Assembly: GCF_048820915.1 (NCBI RefSeq)
Contig: NZ_JBMERR010000003.1
Span: forward strand, 124,001 to 188,000
Length of the DNA: 64,000 nt
Source of the DNA: Cribrihabitans_A pelagius
GTDB lineage: Bacteria; Pseudomonadota; Alphaproteobacteria; Rhodobacterales; Rhodobacteraceae
Direction of reading: 5' to 3'
The number at the start of each line of letters is the position of its first letter. The first letter of the stretch is position 1. The notes under the pieces are model-generated. The model worked only from the letters and a program-made list of their open reading frames with translations, had not been told where the DNA came from and made no database searches. The position numbers were made by a program, and so were the translations under genes. Positions 16,585 to 25,876 of this stretch are shown one piece after another.

Positions 16585-18113
16585 CTGTAAAGCCAGACTT
16601 CGGAAGCGGGGTTGCCGTCCTTCCGGAGCTGGGCACGCAGTTCCACATGATCCCGGCCGGCGGGATCGAAATTGAAGGCAAGCCGCAGGCCCCCGGTTTC
16701 GGGATTGCGCTGCAGCACGCCATCGCTCAGCGCCACATGGGGAGAGTGCAGATGCACGTCAAGAGCCTCGGGCCCGCCATCGAACATCGGGTGGGCGGCG
16801 AACTCGACGGTGACGATCCGGCCCGGGTCGCCGAAGATCTTGGCGCCCTGGGCAGTATCGGTGACGCGCGGCAGATCGAGAATCGGCTCCTCGCCCCAGG
16901 TGAGCCGGTAGGCGAGCGGCACTTCGGCGCCGGCCGGGTAGGGGTCGCGCGGGCGCCAGTAGGCGACGATATTGTCGTAGATCTCCTTGTCGGCGGGGAT
17001 TTCCACCAGCGTCACCGCGCCTTGGCCCCAGTCGCCCTGCGGCTCCACCCAGAGCGAGGGGCGGCGGTGGTAGTCGGCTTCCAGGTCGTTGAACTCCGAC
17101 AGCCGGCGGGCGCGCTGCATCAGTCCGAAGCCGCGCGGGTTTTCGTGAACGAAAGAAGATACTTGCAGGGTCTTGGGGTTGGCAAGCGGGCGCCAGATGA
17201 CCTCACCGTTGCCGTTGAGCGCGAGCAGGCCGTCGCTGTCGTGCACGCCCGGGCGGAAGTCGTCGAAGCGGTGCCGGTTGGTGGCGTCGAACAGGAACAT
17301 GGAGGTGAGCGGCGCAAGGCCTGCGTGGGTCAGCTCCTCGCGGGCAAAGAGCGTCGCCTCCACATCCATCACGGTGCTGGTGCCGGGGGTAATCGAGAAG
17401 CGGTAGGCGCCGGTGGCGGAGGGCGAATCCATCAGCGCATGCACCACCATGGTGCGCTGGCCGGAGGCGGGCGCTTCGAGCCACAACTCGGTGAATTCGG
17501 GGAATTCCTCGCCCTCGGGATCGGCGGTTTTCAGCGCAAGGCCGCGGGCCGAAAGCCCGTAGGCCTGGCCCTTGCCGATGGCGCGGAAGTAGCTCGCGCC
17601 CTGGAAGACGCAGAACTCGGTCTTCGTGCCCGGCTCGCCCTGGCCCGGCTCGCTGAGGTCGGTACGCAGGCGCAGGCCGGAATAGCCGAGGTTGCCCTCG
17701 GCCGAGAGCTCCGGCGCCTTGTCGGTCTGATCGAACAGCGACAGGTCAAAGGCCACCGCCGCCACTTCGCCCCCGGTCACGGTGTTGATCTGGACGGGCC
17801 GCGGGAAATAGAGCCCGGGCAGGAAGAAATCCACGTTGTAGCTGCGGTCTGTATCCGCCCAGAGCGCATCGCGGGAGCGGAACCAGCGTTTCTGGTACTG
17901 CTCGTAAGAGATTTCCAGCCAGTCCTGCGGCACCGAAGGGCGCTCGCTGTAGGGCTCCCGGGCCAGCGCGCGGGCGCGGGCCACCACTGTGTCATGGGTG
18001 AAGGGTCCGGAGGCTGCGGTGGCGCCGGCGGGCCGTGCACGCAGCAGCGCGGAGGACAGAAAGGTCGAGGACAGCGCAACGGCCAGGAAGGCGCGGCGGG
18101 ACAGCGGGCTCAT
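16572..18113 (-). CDS. opgG: Glucan biosynthesis protein OpgG (MdoG)
   Basis: A 513-residue periplasmic protein of the OpgG/OpgD family, required for making or branching periplasmic glucans. The start at ATG 18113 gives MSPLSRRAFLAVALSSTF, a Tat-like signal like that of E. coli OpgD. Family stretches include YNVDFFLPGLYFPRPV (about 92-107), GNLGYSGLRLRTDL (about 138-151), the DATNRHRFDDFRPGVHDSDG region (about 273-292) and RAYRLTWGEE-like sequence near 415. Its ATG overlaps the opgC stop (18110-18113). The frame continues open upstream inside opgC but that part is unrelated. Confidence 0.94.
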   Translation of the reverse strand: MSPLSRRAFLAVALSSTFLSSALLRARPAGATAASGPFTHDTVVARARALAREPYSERPSVPQDWLEISYEQYQKRWFRSRDALWADTDRSYNVDFFLPGLYFPRPVQINTVTGGEVAAVAFDLSLFDQTDKAPELSAEGNLGYSGLRLRTDLSEPGQGEPGTKTEFCVFQGASYFRAIGKGQAYGLSARGLALKTADPEGEEFPEFTELWLEAPASGQRTMVVHALMDSPSATGAYRFSITPGTSTVMDVEATLFAREELTHAGLAPLTSMFLFDATNRHRFDDFRPGVHDSDGLLALNGNGEVIWRPLANPKTLQVSSFVHENPRGFGLMQRARRLSEFNDLEADYHRRPSLWVEPQGDWGQGAVTLVEIPADKEIYDNIVAYWRPRDPYPAGAEVPLAYRLTWGEEPILDLPRVTDTAQGAKIFGDPGRIVTVEFAAHPMFDGGPEALDVHLHSPHVALSDGVLQRNPETGGLRLAFNFDPAGRDHVELRAQLRKDGNPASEVWLYRWTE

Positions 18114-19390
18114 TTCTTGGCTCTCCACGGCTGGGACTTGAACCAGCCTGCGATATAGGCGCAGGCGATGATCAGGGCGAAGCCTGCGAGGTTGGCATAG
18201 GCGGTGGTCATTATGGCGCGGTCGGTGTGGTCCAGAGCCGCACCGATGAAACGCGCCAGCGCCATCGAGAACACGAAGACCGCAAGCGACTGCTGGCCGA
18301 CCTTGGTGACGAGCTCGAGGATCAGCTGCCAGAGCCGCGCCCCGGCGGAGTGGCCGGAGGCGATGAGCCGGTGGCCGCCGATGCCCGCCAGGTACCAGCC
18401 GAGGTAGGCCAGCGACAGGAAATGCGCATAGCGCAGCAGGCCGAAGTCGGTCTTCTCCCGCCATTCGGCGGTGATCTCCCAGGTGGCACGGATCTGCTCG
18501 GCTAGGCCCATGTTCCAGGCCTCCACATAGCCCAGCACCTTGCCGGAGCCGAAGGGGGCGGAGAAGATCACGAAGGCGGCCGCAATCAGCGCCAGCACCG
18601 GGGTGCGCGGCGGTTTCGGCAGCCAGCCCGCCATGAAGGCAAAGCCGGTGAAGAACAGAAGCTGCCAGCCGAAGGGGTTGAAGAACCACTCACGGCTCGA
18701 CCAGGGCTCGGCCGGGAACGACACGCCCTCCGGTCCGAGCCCGATCATGTAGGGGTTGGCGGCAAGCCACAGCAGCAGCGACAGCGCCGCGACGGCCCAG
18801 CCCCCGGCCTTCCCAAGCCCCATCTTCAGGCCCATCATCACCGGCATTAGCAGGAGCACACCCAGATACATCGGCAGGATGTCGAAGTAGTTCGGCACAT
18901 AGGTGAGGGTGAAGACCCCCACCAGCTGGGTTGCGGTGTCCTTGAAGAAGGGCAGCAGGTTCAATGAGTTGACGTAGCTCTTGTCGAAGCTGCCATAGAG
19001 ATCGAGCGCGGCCATCGACATCGCCAGGAAGAAGAACAGCCCCAGGTGCGCCCAATAGACCTGCCAGCAGCGGAACAGCACCCGTGCGGCGCCCAGCCAC
19101 CAGCCCTTGCGCGCGAAGGTGCCTCCGAAGGCGATGGCGGAGGCCATGCCGGAGCAGAACACAAAGATCTCGGTCGCGTCCGAGAAGCCGAAGCGCGCAG
19201 GGATCCAGCCGGTCCAGCGGTTGCCGGGAATATGGGCGCAGAGGATGATGAACATCGCAATGCCGCGGTAGAAATCGAGCCTAGGGTCGCGGGAGCGGCT
19301 GGCCGCTGTTTCGGGCGGCGCGTCGGGGTTGGCCGCGCGGCTGGCGGCAGGGTCGGTCTGGGGCCCCGGGAAGGGCGCGACAGTGGACAT
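18110..19390 (-). CDS. opgC: OpgC-family membrane acyltransferase
   Basis: A 426-residue OpgC-domain protein with about ten transmembrane helices, the type that adds succinyl groups to periplasmic glucans in other proteobacteria. RDPRLDFYRGIAMFIILCAH (about 35-54) opens the acyltransferase-3-like fold and is followed by FGFSDATEIFVFCSGM. I chose ATG 19390 (MSTVAPFPGPQTD); a longer frame to 19462 adds 24 residues without family similarity. It is four bases overlapped with opgG and starts 22 bases after the TPR gene. The modifying group is inferred from the family. Confidence 0.9.
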   Translation of the reverse strand: MSTVAPFPGPQTDPAASRAANPDAPPETAASRSRDPRLDFYRGIAMFIILCAHIPGNRWTGWIPARFGFSDATEIFVFCSGMASAIAFGGTFARKGWWLGAARVLFRCWQVYWAHLGLFFFLAMSMAALDLYGSFDKSYVNSLNLLPFFKDTATQLVGVFTLTYVPNYFDILPMYLGVLLLMPVMMGLKMGLGKAGGWAVAALSLLLWLAANPYMIGLGPEGVSFPAEPWSSREWFFNPFGWQLLFFTGFAFMAGWLPKPPRTPVLALIAAAFVIFSAPFGSGKVLGYVEAWNMGLAEQIRATWEITAEWREKTDFGLLRYAHFLSLAYLGWYLAGIGGHRLIASGHSAGARLWQLILELVTKVGQQSLAVFVFSMALARFIGAALDHTDRAIMTTAYANLAGFALIIACAYIAGWFKSQPWRAKK

Positions 19391-19412
19391 AGAGATCAGG
19401 GTCCTTGAAACT

Positions 19413-20795
19413 TCACTCGGCGGGCACGCTGCGGACGCCGCCGCCAGCGCGGGTCCTGGCAATCAGGACCCGGCGGGCGAGGGCATAGTTATCTTCGGCG
19501 CCGCAACGCTTTGCGCGGCGGTCATCGAGGATAGATTCGGCTCCGTCAAGCTGGCATGAGCGGATTCCCGCATCTATTGCAAGCCTTTCGAAGATGTCGC
19601 GCTGCGCGTGGCTGCCGCCGGCCAGTTGCAGGGTGGCCCGGGCGGCGGAAAGCCGCTCAAACGCGGTGCGGTAGTCGCCGGCACCGAAGGCCTCGACCCC
19701 GCTCGCCGCGGCGCAGCCGGGATCGGCCATGCGGGCCTGGGCCTCGCTGCTCTGCGGGAGGGTTGCGGCTTCGCCATCGGCGTGGATCCGCTGAACCAGC
19801 TCATGCGCCGCCTCCGGGCGGTGGCCGGTGAGGGCCAGCAGATAGTGCAGGTCGGCAAAGATCAGGCTGCCGTCGCCGGTGCGGCGGGCGCAGAGATCGG
19901 CCAGTTCCTCCCAGCGCGTGCCCGCGGGCACGCCCTCCAGCTCCAGCCGCATCAAGAGCGAGGTGGCATTGGCAATGTCGCGGTAGTCGTCGGTCTTGTC
20001 CTTGCGCACCTCATCGTCATAAAGCGCCAGCGCCGCGTCCTTTTGGCCGAGATCGAGGAGCAGCAGCGCCTTGTGCCACCAGACGTGGTAGCGGAAGTTG
20101 TTGCAATGCGCCCAGGCGGCCTCGCGCCCCTCCAGCCAGTCGAGGCCGGCGCGGGCGTTGGCGGTCATCTCGTAGACATGGGTCACAGCGTGCAGCCCCC
20201 AGGCATCGTCCGGCGCCAGCCACAGCGCCTGCCGCCCGGTGGTGGCAGCGCGGTCATATTCGCCGGTTTCCTCCAGCGTGAAGGCATGACAGCCAAGGAG
20301 GTAGCCGCGGGCGGCGTGATCCGGGCCATAGGCAGGCAGCACCCGCTCGGCGGAGGCGCGCATACCGGCGGCGTCGCCCAGGATGAAGCGGATGCCGTGG
20401 CTCATCTTCATTGCCAGCGCGTCGCCGGGGCAGCGGTCCAGCACCTGCTCCATGCAGTCCACCGCCTGCGAGGGGCGGCCCGCGAGCCAGGCGGCCAGCG
20501 CCGCGGTGTACTTGCGCTCGCGCGGGGTGGCGGCCCCGGCCAGCCGCTCGGCTTCGGCCAGCGCCGCGCGGGCGGCCGGCAGCAACTCGCTGCGGCCCAG
20601 CATCATCAGCGACAGCCCCTTGATGGCCTGGGCCTGGGCAAACTCCGGCGCCGCCTCCAGCACCGCGCCGAGATGGTCCGCGGTGGCGGCGGAATGCGCG
20701 AGGATACTGAGCTGAACCGCGTTCCAGCTTTGCAGGGCCGCGGTGCCGGTCAAGCTGGTGTCCTGGCCGAAGATGTCTTGGGTCATGGGGTCCAA
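19413..20795 (-). CDS. TTC38-family tetratricopeptide-repeat protein
   Basis: A 460-residue soluble protein of TPR-like helical repeats resembling the TTC38 family, which is conserved from bacteria to animals but has no settled function. Recognisable parts are PRERKYTAALAAWLAGRPSQ (about 90-109), HAARGYLLGCHAFTLEETGEY (about 155-175), the conserved WGLHAVTHVYEM (about 194-205) and YHVWWHKALLLLDLG (about 230-244). There is no signal peptide. It is the first gene of an apparent operon with opgC, opgG and opgH, 22 bases apart from opgC, which makes a link with envelope glucans possible but unproven. The start may be ATG 20795 or 20786 (MTQDIFG). Confidence 0.85.
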   Translation of the reverse strand: MDPMTQDIFGQDTSLTGTAALQSWNAVQLSILAHSAATADHLGAVLEAAPEFAQAQAIKGLSLMMLGRSELLPAARAALAEAERLAGAATPRERKYTAALAAWLAGRPSQAVDCMEQVLDRCPGDALAMKMSHGIRFILGDAAGMRASAERVLPAYGPDHAARGYLLGCHAFTLEETGEYDRAATTGRQALWLAPDDAWGLHAVTHVYEMTANARAGLDWLEGREAAWAHCNNFRYHVWWHKALLLLDLGQKDAALALYDDEVRKDKTDDYRDIANATSLLMRLELEGVPAGTRWEELADLCARRTGDGSLIFADLHYLLALTGHRPEAAHELVQRIHADGEAATLPQSSEAQARMADPGCAAASGVEAFGAGDYRTAFERLSAARATLQLAGGSHAQRDIFERLAIDAGIRSCQLDGAESILDDRRAKRCGAEDNYALARRVLIARTRAGGGVRSVPAE

Positions 20796-20959
20796 TCTCT
20801 TGTCAATGAAACGCGGCTATCCCGCCTCGGGCACAGACTAGCGGATGCGGCGAGGGCCGGCGAACCCCGCTCGCGGTTTGGTGATGCAGCGTGTTTTTAC
20901 ACGGGGGATATAAGCCGGAACTGTAAGATTTCCCGGCAAAAACCTGCCGCCCCACCCCC

Positions 20960-20992
20960 CCTCCGGAGGTCTGGCGCAGCAAACTCCGGAGG
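20960..20992 (-). terminator. Hairpin downstream of the CoA-transferase gene
   Basis: CCTCCGGAG (20960-20968) and CTCCGGAGG (20984-20992) form a perfect 9-bp stem about 20 bases after the CoA-transferase stop. No T-run follows directly on the minus strand, though GGTTTTT occurs about 20 bases on. The remaining 150 bases up to the TPR gene should hold that gene's promoter. Confidence 0.5.
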
Positions 20993-21013
20993 CGGCGGCT
21001 GGCTGACGCCAGG

Positions 21014-22213
21014 TCAGCTGTCGTCAAAGGCGCTGTCCGCAGCCAGCACCGCACCGGTGTCGGCGCCGCAGACGGGCGGCGGGCGGCGGTAGGTGACCGG
21101 CGTGCGCGAGAAGTTGAGCGGATTGCCCAGCAGCCGCACCGGACCCGCTTCGGTCTCCATGCCTACGGTCATGGCGCGCGCCGCCACCTGCGGGCTGCCG
21201 AACAGCCGCTCCAGATCCTGCACCGGGCCTGCGGGCACCTTGCGCGCCTCCATCGCGGCGATCACCTGATCGGTGGTGAAGCGCGCAACGGCCGGGATCA
21301 GGATCGCGTTCAGCGCGTCGCGGTGCTGCAAGCGGGCCGGATTGGTGGCAAAGCGCGCATCTTCGGCGAGGCCTTCGAGCTGCAGGAACGCCATGAAGCG
21401 GCGGAACTGGCTGTCGTTGCCCACGGCGAGGATCACGTGGCCGTCGGCGGTGCCGTAGACGCCATAGGGCATGATGCTGGGATGCTCGTTGCCGCGGCGC
21501 TTCGGCGGCTGGCCAGTATTGAGGTAGGCGACGCCTTCGTTGATCAGCCAGGCGATCTGGGAGTCGACCAGGGCGAGGTCGATCTGCTGGCCCTCGCCGC
21601 TCCTTTCGCGGTGGTGCAGGGCGGCGAGGATGCCGATACAGGCGTACATGCCGCACATCACGTCGGCAATGCCGACGCCCGCCTTCATCGGCTGGCCCTC
21701 GGGCTCTCCGGTCAGGGACATGATTCCGCCGAAACCCTGCGCCATGATGTCGTAGCCGGGCTTCGCACTGTTGGGGCCGGTCTGGCCGTAGCCCGAGATC
21801 GAGCAGTAGATGAGGCTGGGAAATTCTGCTTTGAGGCTGTGGTAGTCGAGCCCGTATTTCGCGAGCCCCCCGGGCTTGAAGTTCTCGATCAGGATATCGG
21901 CCTCGGCTGCGAGCTTGCGCACGGCCTGCTGGCCCTCGGGCGTGGCGATGTCGAGCGCGGCCGAGCGCTTGTTGCGGTTGGCGGCCATGAAATAGGCCGA
22001 GAGGCCCGCCTCTGCCGCGACGTCCCCTCCGGCATAGGGCGGGCCCCATTGGCGGGTGTCATCGCCGCCGGTGCCGGGGTTTTCCACCTTGATCACGTCG
22101 GCGCCGAGGTCGCCCAGCAGCTGGGTGCAGGTGGGCCCCGCCAGAATGCGGGAGAGGTCCAGGACCTTGACGCCCTTCAAGGCGCCGTGGGGCAGTATGT
22201 CAGATGCGTCCAT
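21014..22213 (-). CDS. Class III (CaiB/BaiF) CoA-transferase
   Basis: A 399-residue family III CoA-transferase, which moves CoA between carboxylic acids through an enzyme-bound mixed anhydride on an Asp. The nucleophile is probably Asp155 in KPGYDIMAQG. The N-terminal GVKVLDLSRILAGP (14-27) and LGADVIKVENPGTGGDDTR are typical, as is the late VPAGPVQDLERLF. Start ATG 22213 has a GGAGG five bases upstream; it lies inside the end of the upstream ThDP-enzyme gene, a 14-base overlap that implies coupled translation. Substrates cannot be assigned; pairing with a ThDP enzyme recalls formyl-CoA transferase with oxalyl-CoA decarboxylase, but the partner does not look like a clear oxalyl-CoA decarboxylase. 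Confidence 0.92.
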   Translation of the reverse strand: MDASDILPHGALKGVKVLDLSRILAGPTCTQLLGDLGADVIKVENPGTGGDDTRQWGPPYAGGDVAAEAGLSAYFMAANRNKRSAALDIATPEGQQAVRKLAAEADILIENFKPGGLAKYGLDYHSLKAEFPSLIYCSISGYGQTGPNSAKPGYDIMAQGFGGIMSLTGEPEGQPMKAGVGIADVMCGMYACIGILAALHHRERSGEGQQIDLALVDSQIAWLINEGVAYLNTGQPPKRRGNEHPSIMPYGVYGTADGHVILAVGNDSQFRRFMAFLQLEGLAEDARFATNPARLQHRDALNAILIPAVARFTTDQVIAAMEARKVPAGPVQDLERLFGSPQVAARAMTVGMETEAGPVRLLGNPLNFSRTPVTYRRPPPVCGADTGAVLAADSAFDDS

Positions 22214-23813
22214 CATATCCTCCGCGGCTGATTTCCGCCGCAATCACGGTGAATCGGGGCGCGGTGAGCGCCTGTTCCAGCGCCGCGCGCAAGGCGTCGC
22301 GGCTGCGGACGGTGACGCCATTGCCGCCAAAGGCGCGGCCCATCGCGGCGAAATCATGCGGGGCGAAGTCAACGCCCGTGTTTGGCATCTGGCGCTGGCG
22401 CTGCTTCAGCTCGATCAGGGCGAGGCTGGCGTCGGCAAAGACCACGATGACGGGGGCGAGGCCCAGTTCGGCGGCGGTGGCAAGCTCTCCGGCCACCATC
22501 AGGAAACCCGCATCGCCGGTGAAGGCAATAACAGGCCGGTCCGGCTGCGCGAGCTTGCGCCCGATCGCCATCGGCAGGGCGCAGCCCATCGTGCACAGGC
22601 CCGAGGACTGGATCAGCCCGCGCGGCTCAAGGCACTGCCACATCTGGCTGAGCAGTATCCGGTGCGCGCCGCTGTCGGCGGTGGCGAGGGTGTCCGCGGG
22701 CAGAGCGGCGCGGCATTCGGCGATCACCGCCGCCGGGCCCCAATCGTCATCCCGCGGGAAGGCGGCGGCGAGGGCGGCCTTCACCTCCTCCGGGCGGCCG
22801 TCGGGCCAGGTCGCGCGCGGGGCCGTGCCCTCCGACAGGGCAGCAAGCGCGGGCGCAAGCGGGCAGAGGAAGGCAAGCCCTGCCTGATGCATGTAGTGGG
22901 TGTTGGGTTCCGGCGCGATTTCCAGCACGTGCTGGCGCGCCGGGTCCCAGGCATTGCGCCAGCCGGGGCGCATCTCGATCGGGTCATAGCCGAGGCTGAG
23001 GATCAGGTCGGCCTCCTGCAGCAGCGGCAGGAGGTGCTTGTCCGCGAGCGGCGACAGCCCCGCGCCGCCGAGGCAGAGGGGGTGGTCCTCGGGGAGGATG
23101 CCCTTCGCCTTGTAAGTGGTGAGGCAGGGGATCCGGCGGGTTTCGAGGAAAGCGCGCAGGGCGGGGCCTGCGTCCTCCTGCAGCGCATCGAGGCCGATCA
23201 CCGCAAGCGGGCGCTCTGCAGCCGCCAGCCAGCCGCGCGCCTGCGCCAGCGCTGCGCCCTCTGGCCTGCAAGCGCTTGCAGGCGCGGAGCGCAGGCCGCG
23301 GTCCCTGGCAGGCGCCTCTGCCGCCGAGATCGGCACGTCGATATGCACTGGCCCCTGACGCGGCGCGGCGGCGATGGAGACGGCCTTGTCCGCAATCAGG
23401 TCCGCCGCCTCGGGGTCGAGCCGGAAGCTGGATTTGGTGATCGGCGCGAAGACCGCCTGGTGGTCGAGCACCTGGTGGGTGTAGCTGTGGGTCTCCGCCG
23501 CATCGACGCAGCCGGTAAGCACCAGCATCGGCACCCGGTCCTGATGCGCATTGGCAACCACATTGACCCCGTTCAGCGCGCCGGGGCCGAGGGTGGCGAC
23601 GAGGATGACCGGCGCGCCATCGGCGTGATAGACACCCTCGCCGATGAAGCCCGCGGCGTTTTCGTGTTTGGCGAGGCGGAAGGTGATGCCCGCCCTGGTC
23701 AGCGCATCCACCAGCGTCAGCACCTCGCCGCCGGGCATGCCGAAGGCGTGGCGGCAGCCCGCTTCATACAGGCGCCGGGCCAGCACATCGGCGGCGCGCA
23801 TGGTTTCGCTCAT
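22200..23813 (-). CDS. Thiamine-diphosphate-dependent enzyme, acetolactate synthase-like
   Basis: A 537-residue enzyme with the three-domain layout of the acetolactate synthase/decarboxylase superfamily. Glu51 in AKHENAAG is the catalytic glutamate that activates ThDP. The cofactor diphosphate/Mg motif begins at GDAGFLMVAGELATA (about 424) and continues VFADASLALIELKQ, where the usual Asn of the family (FND) is Ala. Start ATG 23813 (MSETMRAADVLARRL) is the natural N terminus; the longer frame is unrelated. It overlaps the CoA-transferase gene, so the two probably work on one pathway. It may be a decarboxylase or carboligase rather than a branched-chain amino acid enzyme. Confidence 0.88.
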   Translation of the reverse strand: MSETMRAADVLARRLYEAGCRHAFGMPGGEVLTLVDALTRAGITFRLAKHENAAGFIGEGVYHADGAPVILVATLGPGALNGVNVVANAHQDRVPMLVLTGCVDAAETHSYTHQVLDHQAVFAPITKSSFRLDPEAADLIADKAVSIAAAPRQGPVHIDVPISAAEAPARDRGLRSAPASACRPEGAALAQARGWLAAAERPLAVIGLDALQEDAGPALRAFLETRRIPCLTTYKAKGILPEDHPLCLGGAGLSPLADKHLLPLLQEADLILSLGYDPIEMRPGWRNAWDPARQHVLEIAPEPNTHYMHQAGLAFLCPLAPALAALSEGTAPRATWPDGRPEEVKAALAAAFPRDDDWGPAAVIAECRAALPADTLATADSGAHRILLSQMWQCLEPRGLIQSSGLCTMGCALPMAIGRKLAQPDRPVIAFTGDAGFLMVAGELATAAELGLAPVIVVFADASLALIELKQRQRQMPNTGVDFAPHDFAAMGRAFGGNGVTVRSRDALRAALEQALTAPRFTVIAAEISRGGYDGRI

Positions 23814-23910
23814 CAGGTTCTCTCCGTTGATCCGGAGCGCAGAATGCCGGGAATGGCCGCCGGTGCAAGCCCGTTTACGCCAGTGTGACGGGCCGACTGC
23901 AAGGGGCGCG

Positions 23911-24381
23911 CTATTCCAGGGCGGCCTCAGTGACCTGTGCAAAGCGCGCGTCCAGATCGGCGGCGAGGTCCATCAGCGCGGTGCCGCCCTCGTCCGCGTA
24001 AGGCGCGAACACGTGGGTGGGCCGCTTGTAGGAGAGCGTTGCGCTGCCGTCCTCCTCCTCCGTCACGTAGACGCGCACCGGCGCTTCGATCATCGCGGCG
24101 GTGGAAGCCTCCAGGATCTTCACCGCGAAGTCGTTGTTGAAGAGGCCGATCACCCGGTTGCCCGGAATGGTGATGCCGCGGTTTGCGGCGGCCAGGGTGG
24201 GGCCTGCTTCGGTCACCACGGCGAGGCCGCCTGCCTTGGCCGCGGATTTCACATCGGCAACGAGCTGGTCATAAGGCTTGGCGCTGTGATGCACCGCCCA
24301 TCCGTCCCGTTCGCTGATTTCGCCCGCTGCAGCGGTGCCGGCGGTGAGGACAAGCGCGGCGGTCAAGCGTTTCAAAAACAT
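23911..24381 (-). CDS. Exported DUF302 protein
   Basis: A 156-residue protein with a cleavable signal peptide (MFLKRLTAALVLTAGTAAAG) followed by a DUF302 domain; GLFNNDFAVKILEASTAAMI (about 78-97) is the most typical stretch. DUF302 proteins bind small ligands in some structures, but their role is not known. The start at 24381 gives a clean signal peptide. The next gene on the strand begins 97 bases downstream, so linkage to the CoA-transferase pair is possible but not compelling. Confidence 0.87.
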   Translation of the reverse strand: MFLKRLTAALVLTAGTAAAGEISERDGWAVHHSAKPYDQLVADVKSAAKAGGLAVVTEAGPTLAAANRGITIPGNRVIGLFNNDFAVKILEASTAAMIEAPVRVYVTEEEDGSATLSYKRPTHVFAPYADEGGTALMDLAADLDARFAQVTEAALE

Positions 24382-24561
24382 GTTAATTCTCCCTCTGGTT
24401 ACAAAAGCGCATATGGCTCTCACCTAGGGCAGCCGCCACGGCGGCGAGGTCACAATAACGTGCGGCAGGCGGCAATCCGCCCGTCAGGGCACATTGTCGT
24501 GGGGGGCCCGGCAGGCCCCCGCGCCGCTTGGCAACAGCAGACAGATGCTCCGCGGCTGGCG

Positions 24562-25584
24562 TCAGCTCCAGCCCTTGCGGAAGAAATGCGGGCTGGCGCC
24601 GAACTTGCGCTTGAACTGGCGGGAGAAATGCGTGGCCGAGTTGAAGCCCGAGGCCAGCGCGATCTCGGTGACCGACATCGAGGTCTCGTTCATCAGCGCG
24701 AAGGCGTGGCTGAGACGCATGTCGAAATAGACATGCATCGGGCTCTGGTCCAGGTAGCGCGCAAACAGCCGTTCGAGCTGGCGGCGGGAGATATCGAGCC
24801 GCTCGCAGAGCTCGCCGATGGAGAGCGGCTCCTCGATCGCTTCCTGCATCAGCTGCAAAGCATTGAGCAGGCGCTGGTTGCGGCTGCCGATGGCGACGGC
24901 GTAGTTCGACTTCTGCGGCGCGGCCTGGCCGCCGGAGCGCACGTGCAGGCACATGTCGGCGACGATGATCGCCAGCTGCTTGCCGTGGCGCCGCTCGATC
25001 AGGGTGAGCATCAGGTCGGTCGCCGCATTGCCGCCGCCGCAGGTCATCAGGGGGCCGGAGATTTCAAAGATATTGGGCGAGGGCGTCAGGCTGGGGAAGC
25101 GCTCCAGGAAGCCGGGCTGGTTTTCCCAGTGCAGGGTGAATTTGTGGCTGCGGATCAGCCCCGCCTGGGCGAGCGCGAAGGCGCCCGTGCAGATGCCGCC
25201 GATAGAGCGGCCGAAGCGGCTTTCCCGGCGCAGCCAGTTGAGGGTTGCCTCGCCCGCGGTGTTCTGCGGCTCGACGCCGGCGCAGACAAAGCCGAGCGAG
25301 TCCGCGGGCAGCGGCTGCAGCGGGCGGTCGGGCGTCACCACCATGCCGTTGGAGCAGCGCACCGGCTGGCCGTCCTCGGTCATGATGTACCAGCGGTAGA
25401 GCCGTGTGCCGGTCACCTGGTTGGCTATGCGCAGAGGTTCGATCGCGGCGGCCACCGGCAGCATCGTCGCCTTGGGCAGCAGCAGGAAGTAAAAGTCCTG
25501 CGGCGCCCCCTCGAACGGGATGGCGAGATTGGCGGCGGCGCCTTTCTGGACGAAACTGTCTTCACTCATCGCGGGGTCACTCAT
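24562..25584 (-). CDS. GlxA-family AraC-type transcriptional regulator
   Basis: A 340-residue regulator with an N-terminal DJ-1/PfpI-like domain (about 30-200, with GGICTGAFALAQAG near 130-143) and a C-terminal AraC helix-turn-helix pair (about 240-338; LSIGELCERLDISRRQLERL, then FNSATHFSRQFKRKFG). The YRWYIMTEDGQPV sequence after the first strand resembles regulators of quaternary-amine catabolism such as GbdR, but no such catabolic genes are adjacent. Starts at 25584 (MSDPAMSEDS) and 25569 (MSEDSF) are both possible. It stands alone, divergent from clpP. Confidence 0.9.
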   Translation of the reverse strand: MSDPAMSEDSFVQKGAAANLAIPFEGAPQDFYFLLLPKATMLPVAAAIEPLRIANQVTGTRLYRWYIMTEDGQPVRCSNGMVVTPDRPLQPLPADSLGFVCAGVEPQNTAGEATLNWLRRESRFGRSIGGICTGAFALAQAGLIRSHKFTLHWENQPGFLERFPSLTPSPNIFEISGPLMTCGGGNAATDLMLTLIERRHGKQLAIIVADMCLHVRSGGQAAPQKSNYAVAIGSRNQRLLNALQLMQEAIEEPLSIGELCERLDISRRQLERLFARYLDQSPMHVYFDMRLSHAFALMNETSMSVTEIALASGFNSATHFSRQFKRKFGASPHFFRKGWS

Positions 25585-25876
25585 TGCGGGCAGGCAGAGA
25601 AGGGGCGGGCAGGGGGCGCGGCGCGGCCGCCGGGCTTCGGGGTTGCCGAAGGTGATAAAACGCCCGCCCGCCGGACAGCCTGTGGATAGCGACGGCGCCG
25701 TGCCGGATTGCGACACGGAATGCAGGAATGCGGCGCGCGGGCCGGGTTGGGGCAGCAGGGGGCGCCGGCCGTAAAATGCCGGTGCGCCCCTTGCGGGTCC
25801 CAAGACGCGATACTAAGACTCGGGTAACACACTGTCGGGTATGGTGCCGGACATAAGCGAAAACAGGCAGGTCGAG
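25585..25876. promoter_or_regulatory. Divergent region between the GlxA-type gene and clpP
   Basis: About 290 bases between two divergent genes, so it should contain both promoters. The left two thirds are as GC-rich as coding DNA; the stretch at about 25800-25845 is less so and is the likely clpP promoter zone. No heat-shock (sigma-32-like) promoter could be recognised with confidence. Upstream in-frame ATG 25841 would lengthen ClpP by 12 residues. Confidence 0.35.
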
